Below, one piece after another: positions 16,509 to 24,995 of a stretch of DNA of 36,697 nt. The notes under the pieces are model-generated. The model did no database searches, was not told where the DNA came from, and saw only the letters and a program-made list of their open reading frames with translations. Each line of letters begins with the position of its first letter. The first letter of the stretch is position 1. The DNA comes from Desulfobacterium sp. (GTDB lineage Bacteria; Desulfobacterota; Desulfobacteria; Desulfobacterales; Desulfobacteraceae), in the NCBI GenBank assembly GCA_016342325.1, contig JAEINR010000062.1, forward strand, positions 1-36,697. The letters run 5' to 3'. Both the position numbers and the translations under genes were made by a program.

Positions 16509-17408
16509 ACCTATTCAATCGTAAACCCCAATCTTTACCTGATCACTCTTGATCAGAAGCTGCCCGGGTTTCGTAATTTCATTAATGCCTGGCTCTATAA
16601 GAGTGAGACGACCACTTTTCTGGTCGATCCCGGTCCTAAATATTCCATCATGCGCCTGATCAAAACCCTTAAAGAGATCGGCGTTGAACGGATTGATTAC
16701 ATCCTGTTGACCCATATCCATATTGATCATGCCGGGGGTGCCGGTGCCCTGGTGGCGCATTATCCGGGAGTCAAAATCATCTGCCATCCGAAGGCAGTCG
16801 GTCATATGACCGCCCCGGATAAATTGTGGCAGGGGAGTCTAAAGGTCCTGGGAGTAATTGCTGAATCCTATGGCGAGATCATACCGGTGCCGGCCGGAGC
16901 CGTTGCATTCCAGGACCAGATAGAAACCGGAGCCGGTGATATTAATGTTTTTGAAACACCGGGCCATGCGATTCACCATCTCTGCTTCCAATTTCAGAAC
17001 TACCTGTTTGCAGGGGAAGTGGCCGGCGTTATTCATTGCCTGAAGGAGGGTATCTATGCACGCCCTGCAACACCGCCCAGGTTTAAATTGGAAATGTCCC
17101 TGGCCTCCCTTGATCGTATTATACCCCTTGACACCGCCATGATCTGTTATGGCCATTATGGATTCAGGGAGGATGTAAAAGCCGCATTGAAAGCGGCTCG
17201 GGGTCAGCTGTTGTTTTGGGTGGAGGTGGTCAGGAGTCAATTGGAGAAAGGGGAGGGGAACCTGAAAGAGCGGATCATTGCAACCCTGAAAAAAGAGGAT
17301 GCCGCCTTTGCCAACATGAAATACCTGGCCGAAGATATTCAGCAGCGGGAGGTTTATTTTGTCGGCAACACCTTGAATGGGATGAAAGAATATGTCATGG
17401 AAATATAG
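16506..17408 (+). CDS. Metallo-beta-lactamase-fold hydrolase
   Basis: This 300-residue protein has the MBL signature HIHIDHAGG at 70-78, with H70, H72, D74 and H75 as metal ligands. Further ligands are expected in ETPGHAIHH, in the FAGEVAG turn and in a C-terminal CYGHYGF. The acidic ligand position reads GE where GD is common, which occurs in some subfamilies. No signal peptide is present. The long helical tail (about 225-290) suggests the glyoxalase-II-like group of cytoplasmic hydrolases rather than a lactamase. The substrate is unknown. Translation may depend on the two-codon ORF immediately upstream. Repeat copy B follows the gene 12 bp after the stop. Confidence 0.92.
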   Translation: MTYSIVNPNLYLITLDQKLPGFRNFINAWLYKSETTTFLVDPGPKYSIMRLIKTLKEIGVERIDYILLTHIHIDHAGGAGALVAHYPGVKIICHPKAVGHMTAPDKLWQGSLKVLGVIAESYGEIIPVPAGAVAFQDQIETGAGDINVFETPGHAIHHLCFQFQNYLFAGEVAGVIHCLKEGIYARPATPPRFKLEMSLASLDRIIPLDTAMICYGHYGFREDVKAALKAARGQLLFWVEVVRSQLEKGEGNLKERIIATLKKEDAAFANMKYLAEDIQQREVYFVGNTLNGMKEYVMEI

Positions 17409-17420
17409 GCGTTTATCTCT

Positions 17421-17488
17421 GGGTTTTGTGTCATTTGGGCAAAAGAATTTGAACTACGCTTTGGTTCCGGCTTGTCCGGGTCAGGATC
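17421..17488 (+). repeat. Interspersed repeat, copy B, with hairpin
   Basis: This is the second copy of the element at 14828-14895, on the same strand and 2593 bp away. The stem TCCGG/CCGGG (17466-17470 with 17476-17480) closes the same CTTGT loop. It fills the space between the metallo-hydrolase stop and the acetyltransferase start, where it could affect either the 3' end of one transcript or translation of the next. The hairpin lies about 13 bases before the acetyltransferase ATG. Confidence 0.6.
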
Positions 17489-17492
17489 TATA

Positions 17493-17981
17493 ATGATTAG
17501 AGAAGCAAATGATGGGGATTGCATTAATCTGGCGGCACTGTCAATGGACGTGTGGCTTCAAACCTATGCAATTGAGGGTATCCGAACGGAGAGCTCAACG
17601 TATGTATTATCCACCTTCACGGAAAAGTACTTTAAAGGAGTGTTGCGTGAACCCAATTATAGATTATTCGTCTATATTGATGGGGTTTATCTTCGGGGGT
17701 ACACACTTGTGAACCTGGAATCTCAGTTTGAGAGTGCAGAAAACGGATTTGAAATAGCGAAACTCTATGTTCATGGACCTTTTCAAGGGAATGGGATTGG
17801 CCGGAAACTTTTATCGGAAGTCAGGGCCCGATATGGGGACCGATTTTGGCTTTACACTTGGGTTCGCAATAAATCGATTGGATTCTATAAGAAAAATGGT
17901 TTTAAAGAGATCGGTCAGTATACTTTTGAATTTGGAAGTGAAATGATTGAAAATTGTGTGCTGGGGTTTGGCCGTACATAA
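17493..17981 (+). CDS. GNAT-family N-acetyltransferase
   Basis: The 162-residue product has the GNAT fold pattern. It starts MIREANDGD, has a central strand EIAKLYVHG, the acetyl-CoA pyrophosphate-binding motif QGNGIG at 98-103 followed by a helix, and a C-terminal NKSIGFYKKNGFKEIG. The acceptor substrate is unknown. The frame is open upstream to a TTG at 17472, but that lies in the loop of repeat copy B and would add only a Ser/Gly stretch, so the ATG at 17493 is preferred. No strong ribosome-binding site is apparent apart from AGGA in the repeat. Confidence 0.9.
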   Translation: MIREANDGDCINLAALSMDVWLQTYAIEGIRTESSTYVLSTFTEKYFKGVLREPNYRLFVYIDGVYLRGYTLVNLESQFESAENGFEIAKLYVHGPFQGNGIGRKLLSEVRARYGDRFWLYTWVRNKSIGFYKKNGFKEIGQYTFEFGSEMIENCVLGFGRT

Positions 17982-18044
17982 ATAAAACAGCCGGGGCTGA
18001 ACCGCCCCCCGTTGATTTAAACCATCATGCAGGGAAATTGCTGA

Positions 18045-19328
18045 TTATTGGTGTACCCACTTCCTGCCTGCAGCGATATAGACAATAACAGAAGCCAGAA
18101 TCAGATAGCCAAACAACTGGGGGTTTTTTGTTTTAATAACAAAAGAAAGCGTAACAATAATGGATGCGCTGATCATAAAAAAAACGGGTTTAGGCATCTG
18201 TTTGAGGATCACCCGTCCAAAATGGGCAAAACGAATGTGACTCACCATCAGGCCGACGGAGGCACAGGTCAGCCCCCACAATATGACCGGAGTTGAAACA
18301 AGAGATGCACCCAGAACGATCAATGCTCCCGCAGGGCTGGGAAGGCCGTTGAATATCCCCTCGGGCAGGTCTGTTCGGTTTTTATCCTTCATGATAAAGC
18401 GGACGAGACGAAATGCAACCCCGATGATGAAAAGCCCACCGACAAACCATGCCAACGACCCGCCTGTTTCCACAACCACATAGGCGGGTGCCAGTCCAAA
18501 GCTGACAAAATCGGCAATATCATCCATTAAAGGACCATATTTCGTGCCACCATGCTTGAGCGCCATCCGTCCGTCAAACAGGTCAAACAATTGTCCGACG
18601 ATGATGATACAAATTGCCCAGGCAAAATAGTGATGATGGGTCAGGAACAGGCTGGTGACACCGCAACAAAAATTAAGTGACGAAAGAATGTCTGCATAGA
18701 GCCGGTTGGGGATAAATTTAAAGACCACAGATGCGGATGAAAGGATAATGCAGGCCATGAGAACGCCATCGGCCATGTTTATGATCTCTGGATTTTTATC
18801 CATCAATGCACATAAAATAACAAGGCCAAAGCAAATGATGGCCTTTATTTTACCAAAATTATTGGCAGCCCCGGAGAATTTGAGCCAGGTCAGAATCCGG
18901 CGGGCAAAAAACTGGCCCATAAATTCAATGGCCACAAGGATCCAGACCAGTTTTATGGATAGAATCCCTACATAGGCAAATCCGATCAATGGCGGCAAAT
19001 AGGTTAATTTGTCACACATGGGATCCAGCCATTCTCCCCAGCGAGTTCCCAGATTGCAAGCCCTTGCCACAATACCGTCGGCGCCATCAAGGATGGCCGC
19101 AAAGCTGAATCCAAATATAGCAACGGATTGATACGGGGTGAAAAAGTAGAGGGTAAATGCCATGATAGCCATGACCGCCCGCCAGTAGCAGATTGCGTTC
19201 GGATGTAACAGCCACTGGTGTGACAGGATATATTCTTGCATGGATTGCTTTTTAACCACTTGGGAAAACCATAAGAAAAAAGCAGTTCCAAAAGCAGCAG
19301 AAGCAATGATAACTAAAAGTCTTTCCAT
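18045..19328 (-). CDS. Tandem CDP-alcohol phosphatidyltransferase (PgsA-like plus PssA-like halves)
   Basis: This 427-residue polytopic membrane protein contains two CDP-alcohol phosphatidyltransferase domains. The first (about 40-200) has a complete motif: D84-G85, A88-R89, G98, D102, D106, in wording like PgsA. The second (about 205-400) has D251-G252, A255, G264, D268 and D272, followed by FVSFGLAP as in phosphatidylserine synthases. In the second motif the usual Arg is Leu (L256) and the spacing is one residue short. Each domain would transfer an alcohol to CDP-diacylglycerol at the inner membrane. Fusion could create a bifunctional lipid synthase, or one half may be inactive. The gene diverges from the propeller kinase gene. 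Confidence 0.9.
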   Translation of the reverse strand: MERLLVIIASAAFGTAFFLWFSQVVKKQSMQEYILSHQWLLHPNAICYWRAVMAIMAFTLYFFTPYQSVAIFGFSFAAILDGADGIVARACNLGTRWGEWLDPMCDKLTYLPPLIGFAYVGILSIKLVWILVAIEFMGQFFARRILTWLKFSGAANNFGKIKAIICFGLVILCALMDKNPEIINMADGVLMACIILSSASVVFKFIPNRLYADILSSLNFCCGVTSLFLTHHHYFAWAICIIIVGQLFDLFDGRMALKHGGTKYGPLMDDIADFVSFGLAPAYVVVETGGSLAWFVGGLFIIGVAFRLVRFIMKDKNRTDLPEGIFNGLPSPAGALIVLGASLVSTPVILWGLTCASVGLMVSHIRFAHFGRVILKQMPKPVFFMISASIIVTLSFVIKTKNPQLFGYLILASVIVYIAAGRKWVHQ

Positions 19329-19539
19329 TTTATCGTCTCAATTAATAAATTGTTTTTTTGATACTGAATCCTTTTTTCGGCAACAGCATCCTTTTTATAA
19401 TCCCAGTCTATTTATCATTTTATCTGTCAATAATCCATCTTCTGTTTGTATAATTCGTCTTTTTATGTCAGATTTCCATAATCCACCCTCTTGCCATAAC
19501 GCTCCCAGCACGAATTTAGAAGAAACAGGATCTATTCAT
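19329..19539. promoter_or_regulatory. Divergent promoter region
   Basis: These 211 bases separate two divergently transcribed genes and are rich in T. Two perfect TATAAT hexamers lie on the plus strand at about 19395 and at 19449-19454, either of which could serve the histidine kinase gene. Neither has a convincing -35 at 16-18 bp. The minus-strand promoter for the phosphatidyltransferase was not identified. Confidence 0.3.
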
Positions 19540-22500
19540 ATGCGAGAAGCTATAAAAACGATATTCAGAACAGTTCTGTCAGCCGTCCTGCTGATCCTCA
19601 CCGTGTCAGCCCAGGTAACCTATGCCCATGATCCTGCCGACATCCGTTTTGATAAAATCGAAACCGGTTTTCTGACCAACACCTTTATTCAGGACCGGGA
19701 CGGTTTTTTCTGGATAGGCGGCAATAACGGTTTGTATAAATATGATGGGTATGCCTTTAAGCCCTATGTCGCGGGTCCCGGTTCCATTGCCGGCAATTAT
19801 GTGACCGCCCTGTATGAGGATAGCCGGGGATTGATCTGGGCAGGCTCCCTGGGCGGACTCAGTGTGTATGATAAAGCCACGGATACCTTCACCACCTGGC
19901 TCCATGATCCCACCGATCCTGCCAGTATCAGCAGTGACCATATTGGTGACAGCAAACAGCAGGCCATTGTGGAAGATGCCGACCACATGATCTGGATCGG
20001 CACCGGAAACGGGTTGAATAAGTTTGACCCGGCCAGTCGGACGTTTACCCATTATCAGGCGCAATTTATTGACGCTGATATTTGGAGTGTTTATCTGGAT
20101 GCGGAGCAGTTCTTGTGGGTCGGAACCGCCAAGGGCCTGCACAAATTTGACCCCCGGCAGGGTATTGTGCTTGCGCAATATGAAACAAACAATGCTGATC
20201 CCGGAAGCCTCCACGGGAAGTATCTGTGCAGCATTTTTGAAGACAGGGACGGCATACTCTGGGTCGGAACCATGAATGGCGGTATAAATCGCCTGGAAAA
20301 GGGGGAGAAAAGGTTCACCCATTATCGCCATGCCCCTGGGGTTGATAACCGTTTAAGCGATGACGGCGTGTTATCAATCATGGAGGATACCAGCGGAATG
20401 CTGTGGTTCGCCACCGTTGAAGGCGGATTGAATATGTTTGATAAAGGGACCGGCAGGTTTATCCATTATCGCTATACCCCTGATAATATGGACGGTATTG
20501 GCGAAAATTATATCACAACCATATATCAGGATCCATTAGGGGTGCTCTGGTTCTCCGGTTATGGCGGTATACTGCATCGAAGCGATCCGGGATCTCGAAA
20601 ATTTAAACGGTATGTGCATATTCCGCAGAATCCCAACAGTTTAAGTAAAGGTCCCTTCATCGCCAAGGTGATCGAAGATCAGGAAGGAATCATATGGATT
20701 GCTGTGGGCAGCGACGGGGTGAACCGCTATGACAGACGCACCCGGACCTTTACCCATTATCGTCATGACCCGGCTGACCCGTCCAGTTTGCCGGAATTCC
20801 ATGGGCAATCGATCCTTGAAGATAACGAAGGCAAATTATGGGTGACCACCCGAAATCATATCGTCTTGTTCGATAAACAGGCGGGAAAGGTGATCCAAAA
20901 ATATCCCGGGGAAAACTGGCCCGGCAGTCCTGTTCAAGACGGCACCAACCCCGATATTATCTGGTATGGCACCTGGGGATCGGGACTGCTCAAATTTAAC
21001 CGGTTAAATGGCGAAATTTCCTGGTTTGTTTCTTCTGTTGATAATTCCCATGATACCGTCTCTGACAATACCATTCCCAATCTGTACCAGGATGATTCCG
21101 GTATGATCTGGCTGTGTACCCGGGGCGGTGGACTGGATAAATTTGATCCGCGAACCGAAAAGGTGGTGGCGAAATATACGTATTCCCCCACGGATTCGGC
21201 CAGCATCAGCAGCAACTCAGTCTATCAGGTGTTCCGGGATTCGGTTGGCCGATACTGGGTAACGACGGAAAAAGGCGTTGATCAGTTTGATCCGGAAGCG
21301 GGAACATTTAAGCGATATAACCAGCAAAACGGGTTATTTCCCTTAAGCTCTGCTAGTCAAATACTGGAAGATCGCCAGGGCTATTTGTGGATATCGGGTT
21401 ACAGCAGCGGTAAACTGGTAAAATTGAACGCGGATTCCGGTGGTTACAAATTGTACAGCACAGATGACGGTCTTGTTTCAGGAATCGGGGGCAGTTTTAC
21501 CGCCATTCAGACACGGGATGGTGCATTGTGGTTCTTTGGCCGCGGCGGGATTAATACGTTCCATCCTGAACAAATTAAAGACAATGCCTATCAGCCGCCG
21601 GTCTTTCTGACCTCACTGACCCAGGGAGGGGAGCCCACAGACCCAGGGAAAGCCCTTGAACGGGTTGACACCCTTCAATTGGACTGGCGACACAACTTTT
21701 TTGAATTTAAAGCTGCGGCCCTTAATTATCGTTATCCTGAACATAACCGTTATCGTTACAAACTGGAGGGGGTTGACCATGACTGGTTTGATTCGGGTAA
21801 ATTACGCCAGGGACGCTATACTGGGCTTGCTCCGGGTGAATATACCCTCATAGTTCAAGGTTCAAACAACGACAGCTTGTGGAGCGACAAGATTGCCGAA
21901 TTAAAGGTTATCGTTACCCCGCCCTGGTGGGAAACCTGGGAGTTGAGAGTTTTCATGCTGGTCCTGGTGACCGGCTTGATTTACGGCGGGTTTCGTTTTC
22001 GGGTGAAAACCATCGAGGGCCAGAAGCGCCGGCTCGAGATGCTGGTGGAAGAGAAGACCCACGATCTTGACGAACGGATAAAAGAGCTGAAGTGTTTGTA
22101 CGGCATTTCAAAACTGGTTGAAAAAGAAGAGAATGTAGAAGAGATTCTTCATGGTACGGTACGTCTTATTCCTTTTGCCTGGCGGTATCCCGAGGCAACT
22201 TGCGCACAGATCCGATTGGACGATCAGGTATATCTGTCAGACAACTTCAAGGAAACCCAATGGCGGCAGTCTCAAGAAATAATCGTTCTCGGCAGATCGG
22301 CCGGAGCCATGGAGATCTATTACCTTGAGGAAAAACCCGAAATTGATGAAGGGCCTTTTCGTAAGGAAGAGAGAAATTTGATCAATACCATTGCCCAAAG
22401 GCTGGGATATATCATTGGGCTCAAGCAGGCGGAAGCGGAAAGGGGGATGCTTGAAGTGCAGCTCCGCCACTCCCAGAAAATGGAAGCCATCGGCACTATG

Positions 22501-23223
22501 GCGGGGGGGATCGCCCATAATTTTAACAATATCCTTGCATCCATTATAGGGTATGCGGAGATGGTTAAAAGGGAAATGCCCGAATCTTCAAAGTCTTACA
22601 AATATATTGGACGGGTGTTGGGGTCTGCCCATCGGGCGACGGATCTTGTTCGGCAGATTATGGCGTTCAGCAAACAAAAAGACTCACCCAAAGCGCCCTA
22701 TACCCCCGATGTTTTACTTTATGGGGTGCTTGATTCCATAAATGATTCAATCCATAAGAATATCATCGTGGATGAGAAAATATCCTTGGATATTGGAAAT
22801 ATTAATCTTGCCCCGTCTCAGTTTAAAACGGTTGTTGGAAATATTTGCATGAATGCGTTAGATGCCATGGGAGGCGGCCATGGTGTTCTTGGGGTCACCC
22901 TGGAAAACATTGAACTCAAGAAAGAAGATCTGCGGGGGGTGCTGGATGTTGAACCCGGTGATTTTGTAAAACTGACGATCCGTGATACGGGGCATGGCAT
23001 AGCCACGGAAAATATGCCACGTATCTTTGATCCCTTCTTTACGACAAAAGCGGTTGGTGAAGGCGATGGCATCGGCCTCTCCGTGGTCCACGGTATTGTA
23101 AAAAAGCGCGGTGGCAGGATAACCGTTGAAAGCGAGGTCGGGAAAGGGTCGGCGTTTCATGTTTTCCTGCCTGTCGCAGAACCGGTTTTGTCGGGTGAAT
23201 CCACTGGTGGGTCGTTATCATGA
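19540..23223 (+). CDS. Propeller-sensor histidine kinase (Reg_prop, Y_Y_Y, GAF-like, HisKA, HATPase)
   Basis: The chosen ATG has an AGGA nine bases upstream and gives a signal peptide (residues 1-25, ending SAQVTYA), so the sensor is periplasmic. I count 14 two-component propeller repeats (pattern LWxGTxxGLxxFD...FTHY) between about 45 and 690, as expected for two seven-bladed propellers. A Y_Y_Y domain (about 717-799), one membrane helix (about 801-822), a GAF-like domain (about 845-965) and a kinase core follow. The phospho-acceptor is H993 in GGIAHNFNNIL, an NtrB-like wording. The ATPase has an N-box GNICMNALDAM, G1 DTGHGI and G2 GDGIGL. There is no receiver domain, and no partner regulator follows directly. 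The frame is also open upstream but without a better start. Confidence 0.92.
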   Translation: MREAIKTIFRTVLSAVLLILTVSAQVTYAHDPADIRFDKIETGFLTNTFIQDRDGFFWIGGNNGLYKYDGYAFKPYVAGPGSIAGNYVTALYEDSRGLIWAGSLGGLSVYDKATDTFTTWLHDPTDPASISSDHIGDSKQQAIVEDADHMIWIGTGNGLNKFDPASRTFTHYQAQFIDADIWSVYLDAEQFLWVGTAKGLHKFDPRQGIVLAQYETNNADPGSLHGKYLCSIFEDRDGILWVGTMNGGINRLEKGEKRFTHYRHAPGVDNRLSDDGVLSIMEDTSGMLWFATVEGGLNMFDKGTGRFIHYRYTPDNMDGIGENYITTIYQDPLGVLWFSGYGGILHRSDPGSRKFKRYVHIPQNPNSLSKGPFIAKVIEDQEGIIWIAVGSDGVNRYDRRTRTFTHYRHDPADPSSLPEFHGQSILEDNEGKLWVTTRNHIVLFDKQAGKVIQKYPGENWPGSPVQDGTNPDIIWYGTWGSGLLKFNRLNGEISWFVSSVDNSHDTVSDNTIPNLYQDDSGMIWLCTRGGGLDKFDPRTEKVVAKYTYSPTDSASISSNSVYQVFRDSVGRYWVTTEKGVDQFDPEAGTFKRYNQQNGLFPLSSASQILEDRQGYLWISGYSSGKLVKLNADSGGYKLYSTDDGLVSGIGGSFTAIQTRDGALWFFGRGGINTFHPEQIKDNAYQPPVFLTSLTQGGEPTDPGKALERVDTLQLDWRHNFFEFKAAALNYRYPEHNRYRYKLEGVDHDWFDSGKLRQGRYTGLAPGEYTLIVQGSNNDSLWSDKIAELKVIVTPPWWETWELRVFMLVLVTGLIYGGFRFRVKTIEGQKRRLEMLVEEKTHDLDERIKELKCLYGISKLVEKEENVEEILHGTVRLIPFAWRYPEATCAQIRLDDQVYLSDNFKETQWRQSQEIIVLGRSAGAMEIYYLEEKPEIDEGPFRKEERNLINTIAQRLGYIIGLKQAEAERGMLEVQLRHSQKMEAIGTMAGGIAHNFNNILASIIGYAEMVKREMPESSKSYKYIGRVLGSAHRATDLVRQIMAFSKQKDSPKAPYTPDVLLYGVLDSINDSIHKNIIVDEKISLDIGNINLAPSQFKTVVGNICMNALDAMGGGHGVLGVTLENIELKKEDLRGVLDVEPGDFVKLTIRDTGHGIATENMPRIFDPFFTTKAVGEGDGIGLSVVHGIVKKRGGRITVESEVGKGSAFHVFLPVAEPVLSGESTGGSLS

Positions 23224-23405
23224 CATCTCTATTCGTGTGGCTGGAAAAACGGATGGGCCCAATTGCCTTGACTATGGTCTATTCATCCTTCAGGATGGCG
23301 TATCGTTCCATTAGAAAACAGAGTGGAGTGTTTAAAATAGGTTGTCAAATCCTGTCGTATTTGATACCCACCCCGGTGGGTCGTATATCAACCCTCGCCG
23401 AATAA
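23220..23405 (+). CDS. Doubtful 61-residue ORF coupled to the histidine kinase stop
   Basis: An ATG overlapping the kinase stop (ATGA, 23220-23223) opens a frame for a basic 61-residue peptide with a moderately hydrophobic centre. The overlap is the only support. The sequence is not recognised and no ribosome-binding site is distinct. It may simply be chance open sequence in the gap before the RRM gene. Confidence 0.22.
   Translation: MTSLFVWLEKRMGPIALTMVYSSFRMAYRSIRKQSGVFKIGCQILSYLIPTPVGRISTLAE
23366..23381. promoter_or_regulatory. Perfect 7-bp inverted repeat upstream of the RRM gene
   Basis: ACCCACC and GGTGGGT face each other across two bases, 90 bp before the RRM gene start. The two-base gap is too small for an RNA loop without opening the innermost pairs, so a DNA operator is as likely as a hairpin. 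No T-run follows. Confidence 0.35.
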
Positions 23406-23470
23406 TTCGTTCAAGCCGGCGCGAGTAGCCATGGCACTGAATTTTAACTATATTAAGAACAAGGTGAATT

Positions 23471-23716
23471 ATGAAATTACTAGTCCGAAATCTTAACCGT
23501 AAAACGACAGAAGCAGAACTCCAGACGCTATTTAAGGTTCATGGCACAGTGCAGTCCTGCGACCTCGTATTCGATAAAGCAACCCGTAAATCAAAGGGGT
23601 TTGGATTTGTCGAGATGCCTGAGGCTGTAGAAGCCAAGGCGGCTATGAAAAAACTCGATGGCAAGGATCTTGCCGGTAACAAAATCCGCGTTAAAAAGGC
23701 TGAAATGGAAAAATAA
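23471..23716 (+). CDS. RRM-domain RNA-binding protein
   Basis: The 81-residue product is a single RNA recognition motif. RNP2 reads LLVRNL (3-8) and RNP1 reads KGFGFVEM (42-49), with both conserved aromatics of RNP1 present, followed by a basic tail (IRVKKAEMEK). Such stand-alone bacterial RRM proteins occur in cyanobacteria and many proteobacteria, often as cold-responsive RNA-binding proteins. The length is normal and the gene is complete. An AAGGTGA ribosome-binding site precedes the ATG. The gene is flanked by an inverted repeat upstream (23366) and a very strong hairpin 44 bp downstream, and looks like a single-gene unit. Confidence 0.93.
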   Translation: MKLLVRNLNRKTTEAELQTLFKVHGTVQSCDLVFDKATRKSKGFGFVEMPEAVEAKAAMKKLDGKDLAGNKIRVKKAEMEK

Positions 23717-23760
23717 GGTTGAGTCTGCTATAACAAAATCCAAACGTTGAAATGCACACC

Positions 23761-23802
23761 AAGCCAGGTACAAGCACAGCAGGTTGTGCTTGTACCTGGC
23801 TT
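23761..23802. terminator. Perfect 18-bp stem hairpin after the RRM gene
   Basis: AAGCCAGGTACAAGCACA (23761-23778) pairs completely with 23785-23802 across the loop GCAGGT. The hairpin is much longer than a typical terminator stem and is not followed by a T-run, although AA before and TT after the core extend pairing. It could act as a terminator, an mRNA 3' stabiliser or a DNA-level inverted repeat. It stands alone in the gap between the RRM gene and the DUF2804 gene. Confidence 0.5.
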
Positions 23803-23899
23803 GACCTTTGGCACGAAATGAAGCAAAGCGCTAAACATGCATGGATAATATACCTGGCCAAATTCCCAAGGTCTGTTCTATCATCGGGATAGGGAACAT

Positions 23900-24955
23900 A
23901 TGAAAACGTATACACGACAATATGAAACACCACCGGCAAAAATGGTTAACAACGGAAAATTTACCTTCGGCACATTTAACGGACCGTTTAAGACGATCAA
24001 TATGCTCGATGCAAAAAAGCCCCTCCCCCTGTCGGTCCCTAAACTATTAAAATATATGCGGTTAAAAGAGTGGGAAGCCTTCCAGATCGGAAACGGAGAT
24101 TATTTTATACTAGGGGCCATCTACAACGCAAAGCTCATGGGAGTGGTACAGCTCGTGGTGATCGATATCAAAAAAAACAAAAAATATATTTTTGAAAAAC
24201 TCCTCCCCCCCTGGAAGCCCATTGTCGGGACCTCCCTTCTCAATCAGGTTTCTTATAGTGCCGGTAGAAAATTTTCTTTTCATCTTCACAACCACCTGGA
24301 ACAGGATCGTATACGCGTGACCATCAGGACCCAGGGACAAAAAGGCCAGCCGGATCTCAACTGCTGGTTTGAGGCGAGTCACAAAAAAGAGGATACAACC
24401 CCTATCGTAATTTGTCAGCCTTTCGGGCCCAACCGGGCCTTGTATTCCCACAAAGCCCTTATGCCCCTTACGGGTGAGCTTGAGATTGGTGGGGAGAAAA
24501 TCCCCTTTACAAAAGAGAGGGGATTTATGATTTTGGATGATCATAAAGGCTATTACCCCTTTGAAATGAAATACGACTGGATAACCACAGCCGGACATGA
24601 TCAGGATGGAAGGCTTACAGGGTTCAACCTGACTGATAACCAGGTTCAGGATCATGAAACCTATAATGAGAATTGCCTCTGGATTGGTAACACAACCCAC
24701 CTGTTGCCCCCGATAAAATTTTCACGGCCTGACGGCGCCATGGGGAAATGGTATATCAAGGATAGCTATGGCCGGGTTGATATTGAGTTTACCCCGGAGA
24801 TTGAAGGCAAGGTAGATATCAATGCCCTTTTATTTAAGACAAAATACCGTGCCCCCTACGGAAGATTTTCAGGTTTTATAACGGATGATGACGGTAACAG
24901 GGTCAGCTTTGATCAATTCTACGGGATGGGTGAGGATAAATATATCCGGTCCTAG
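23900..24955 (+). CDS. DUF2804 domain-containing protein
   Basis: The 351-residue product matches DUF2804 across its length: an early GTFNGPFKTINMLD, a middle MPLTGELEIGG, then DHKGYYPFEMKYDWIT, and a C-terminal FGxxxG-like APYGRFSGFITDDDG before FYGMGED. No signal peptide or membrane helix is seen. The beta-rich pattern is consistent with a lipocalin-like or carotenoid-synthase-like barrel, but no reaction is established. An AGGGA ribosome-binding site precedes the ATG. The gene converges on the response regulator-GGDEF gene, with only 40 bp between the stops and no clear terminator. Confidence 0.9.
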   Translation: MKTYTRQYETPPAKMVNNGKFTFGTFNGPFKTINMLDAKKPLPLSVPKLLKYMRLKEWEAFQIGNGDYFILGAIYNAKLMGVVQLVVIDIKKNKKYIFEKLLPPWKPIVGTSLLNQVSYSAGRKFSFHLHNHLEQDRIRVTIRTQGQKGQPDLNCWFEASHKKEDTTPIVICQPFGPNRALYSHKALMPLTGELEIGGEKIPFTKERGFMILDDHKGYYPFEMKYDWITTAGHDQDGRLTGFNLTDNQVQDHETYNENCLWIGNTTHLLPPIKFSRPDGAMGKWYIKDSYGRVDIEFTPEIEGKVDINALLFKTKYRAPYGRFSGFITDDDGNRVSFDQFYGMGEDKYIRS

Positions 24956-24995
24956 GCCACCTCGTCTACACCGGATTCCAGGGATTTTTCCATGC

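Noticed and set aside
14828-17488. The two repeats as integron attC sites
   Set aside because: They lie between small accessory genes, but neither has the paired RYYYAAC and GTTRRRY ends or the length of an attC, and no integrase is present.
19240-19539. 100-codon upstream extension of the propeller kinase
   Set aside because: It overlaps the divergent phosphatidyltransferase gene and would bury the signal peptide that begins at the ATG 19540.
23803-23830. Sigma-54-like TGGCACG before the DUF2804 gene
   Set aside because: The -24 half is good but the GC of the -12 half is one base out of register and the TTGC is absent, so it is probably chance.
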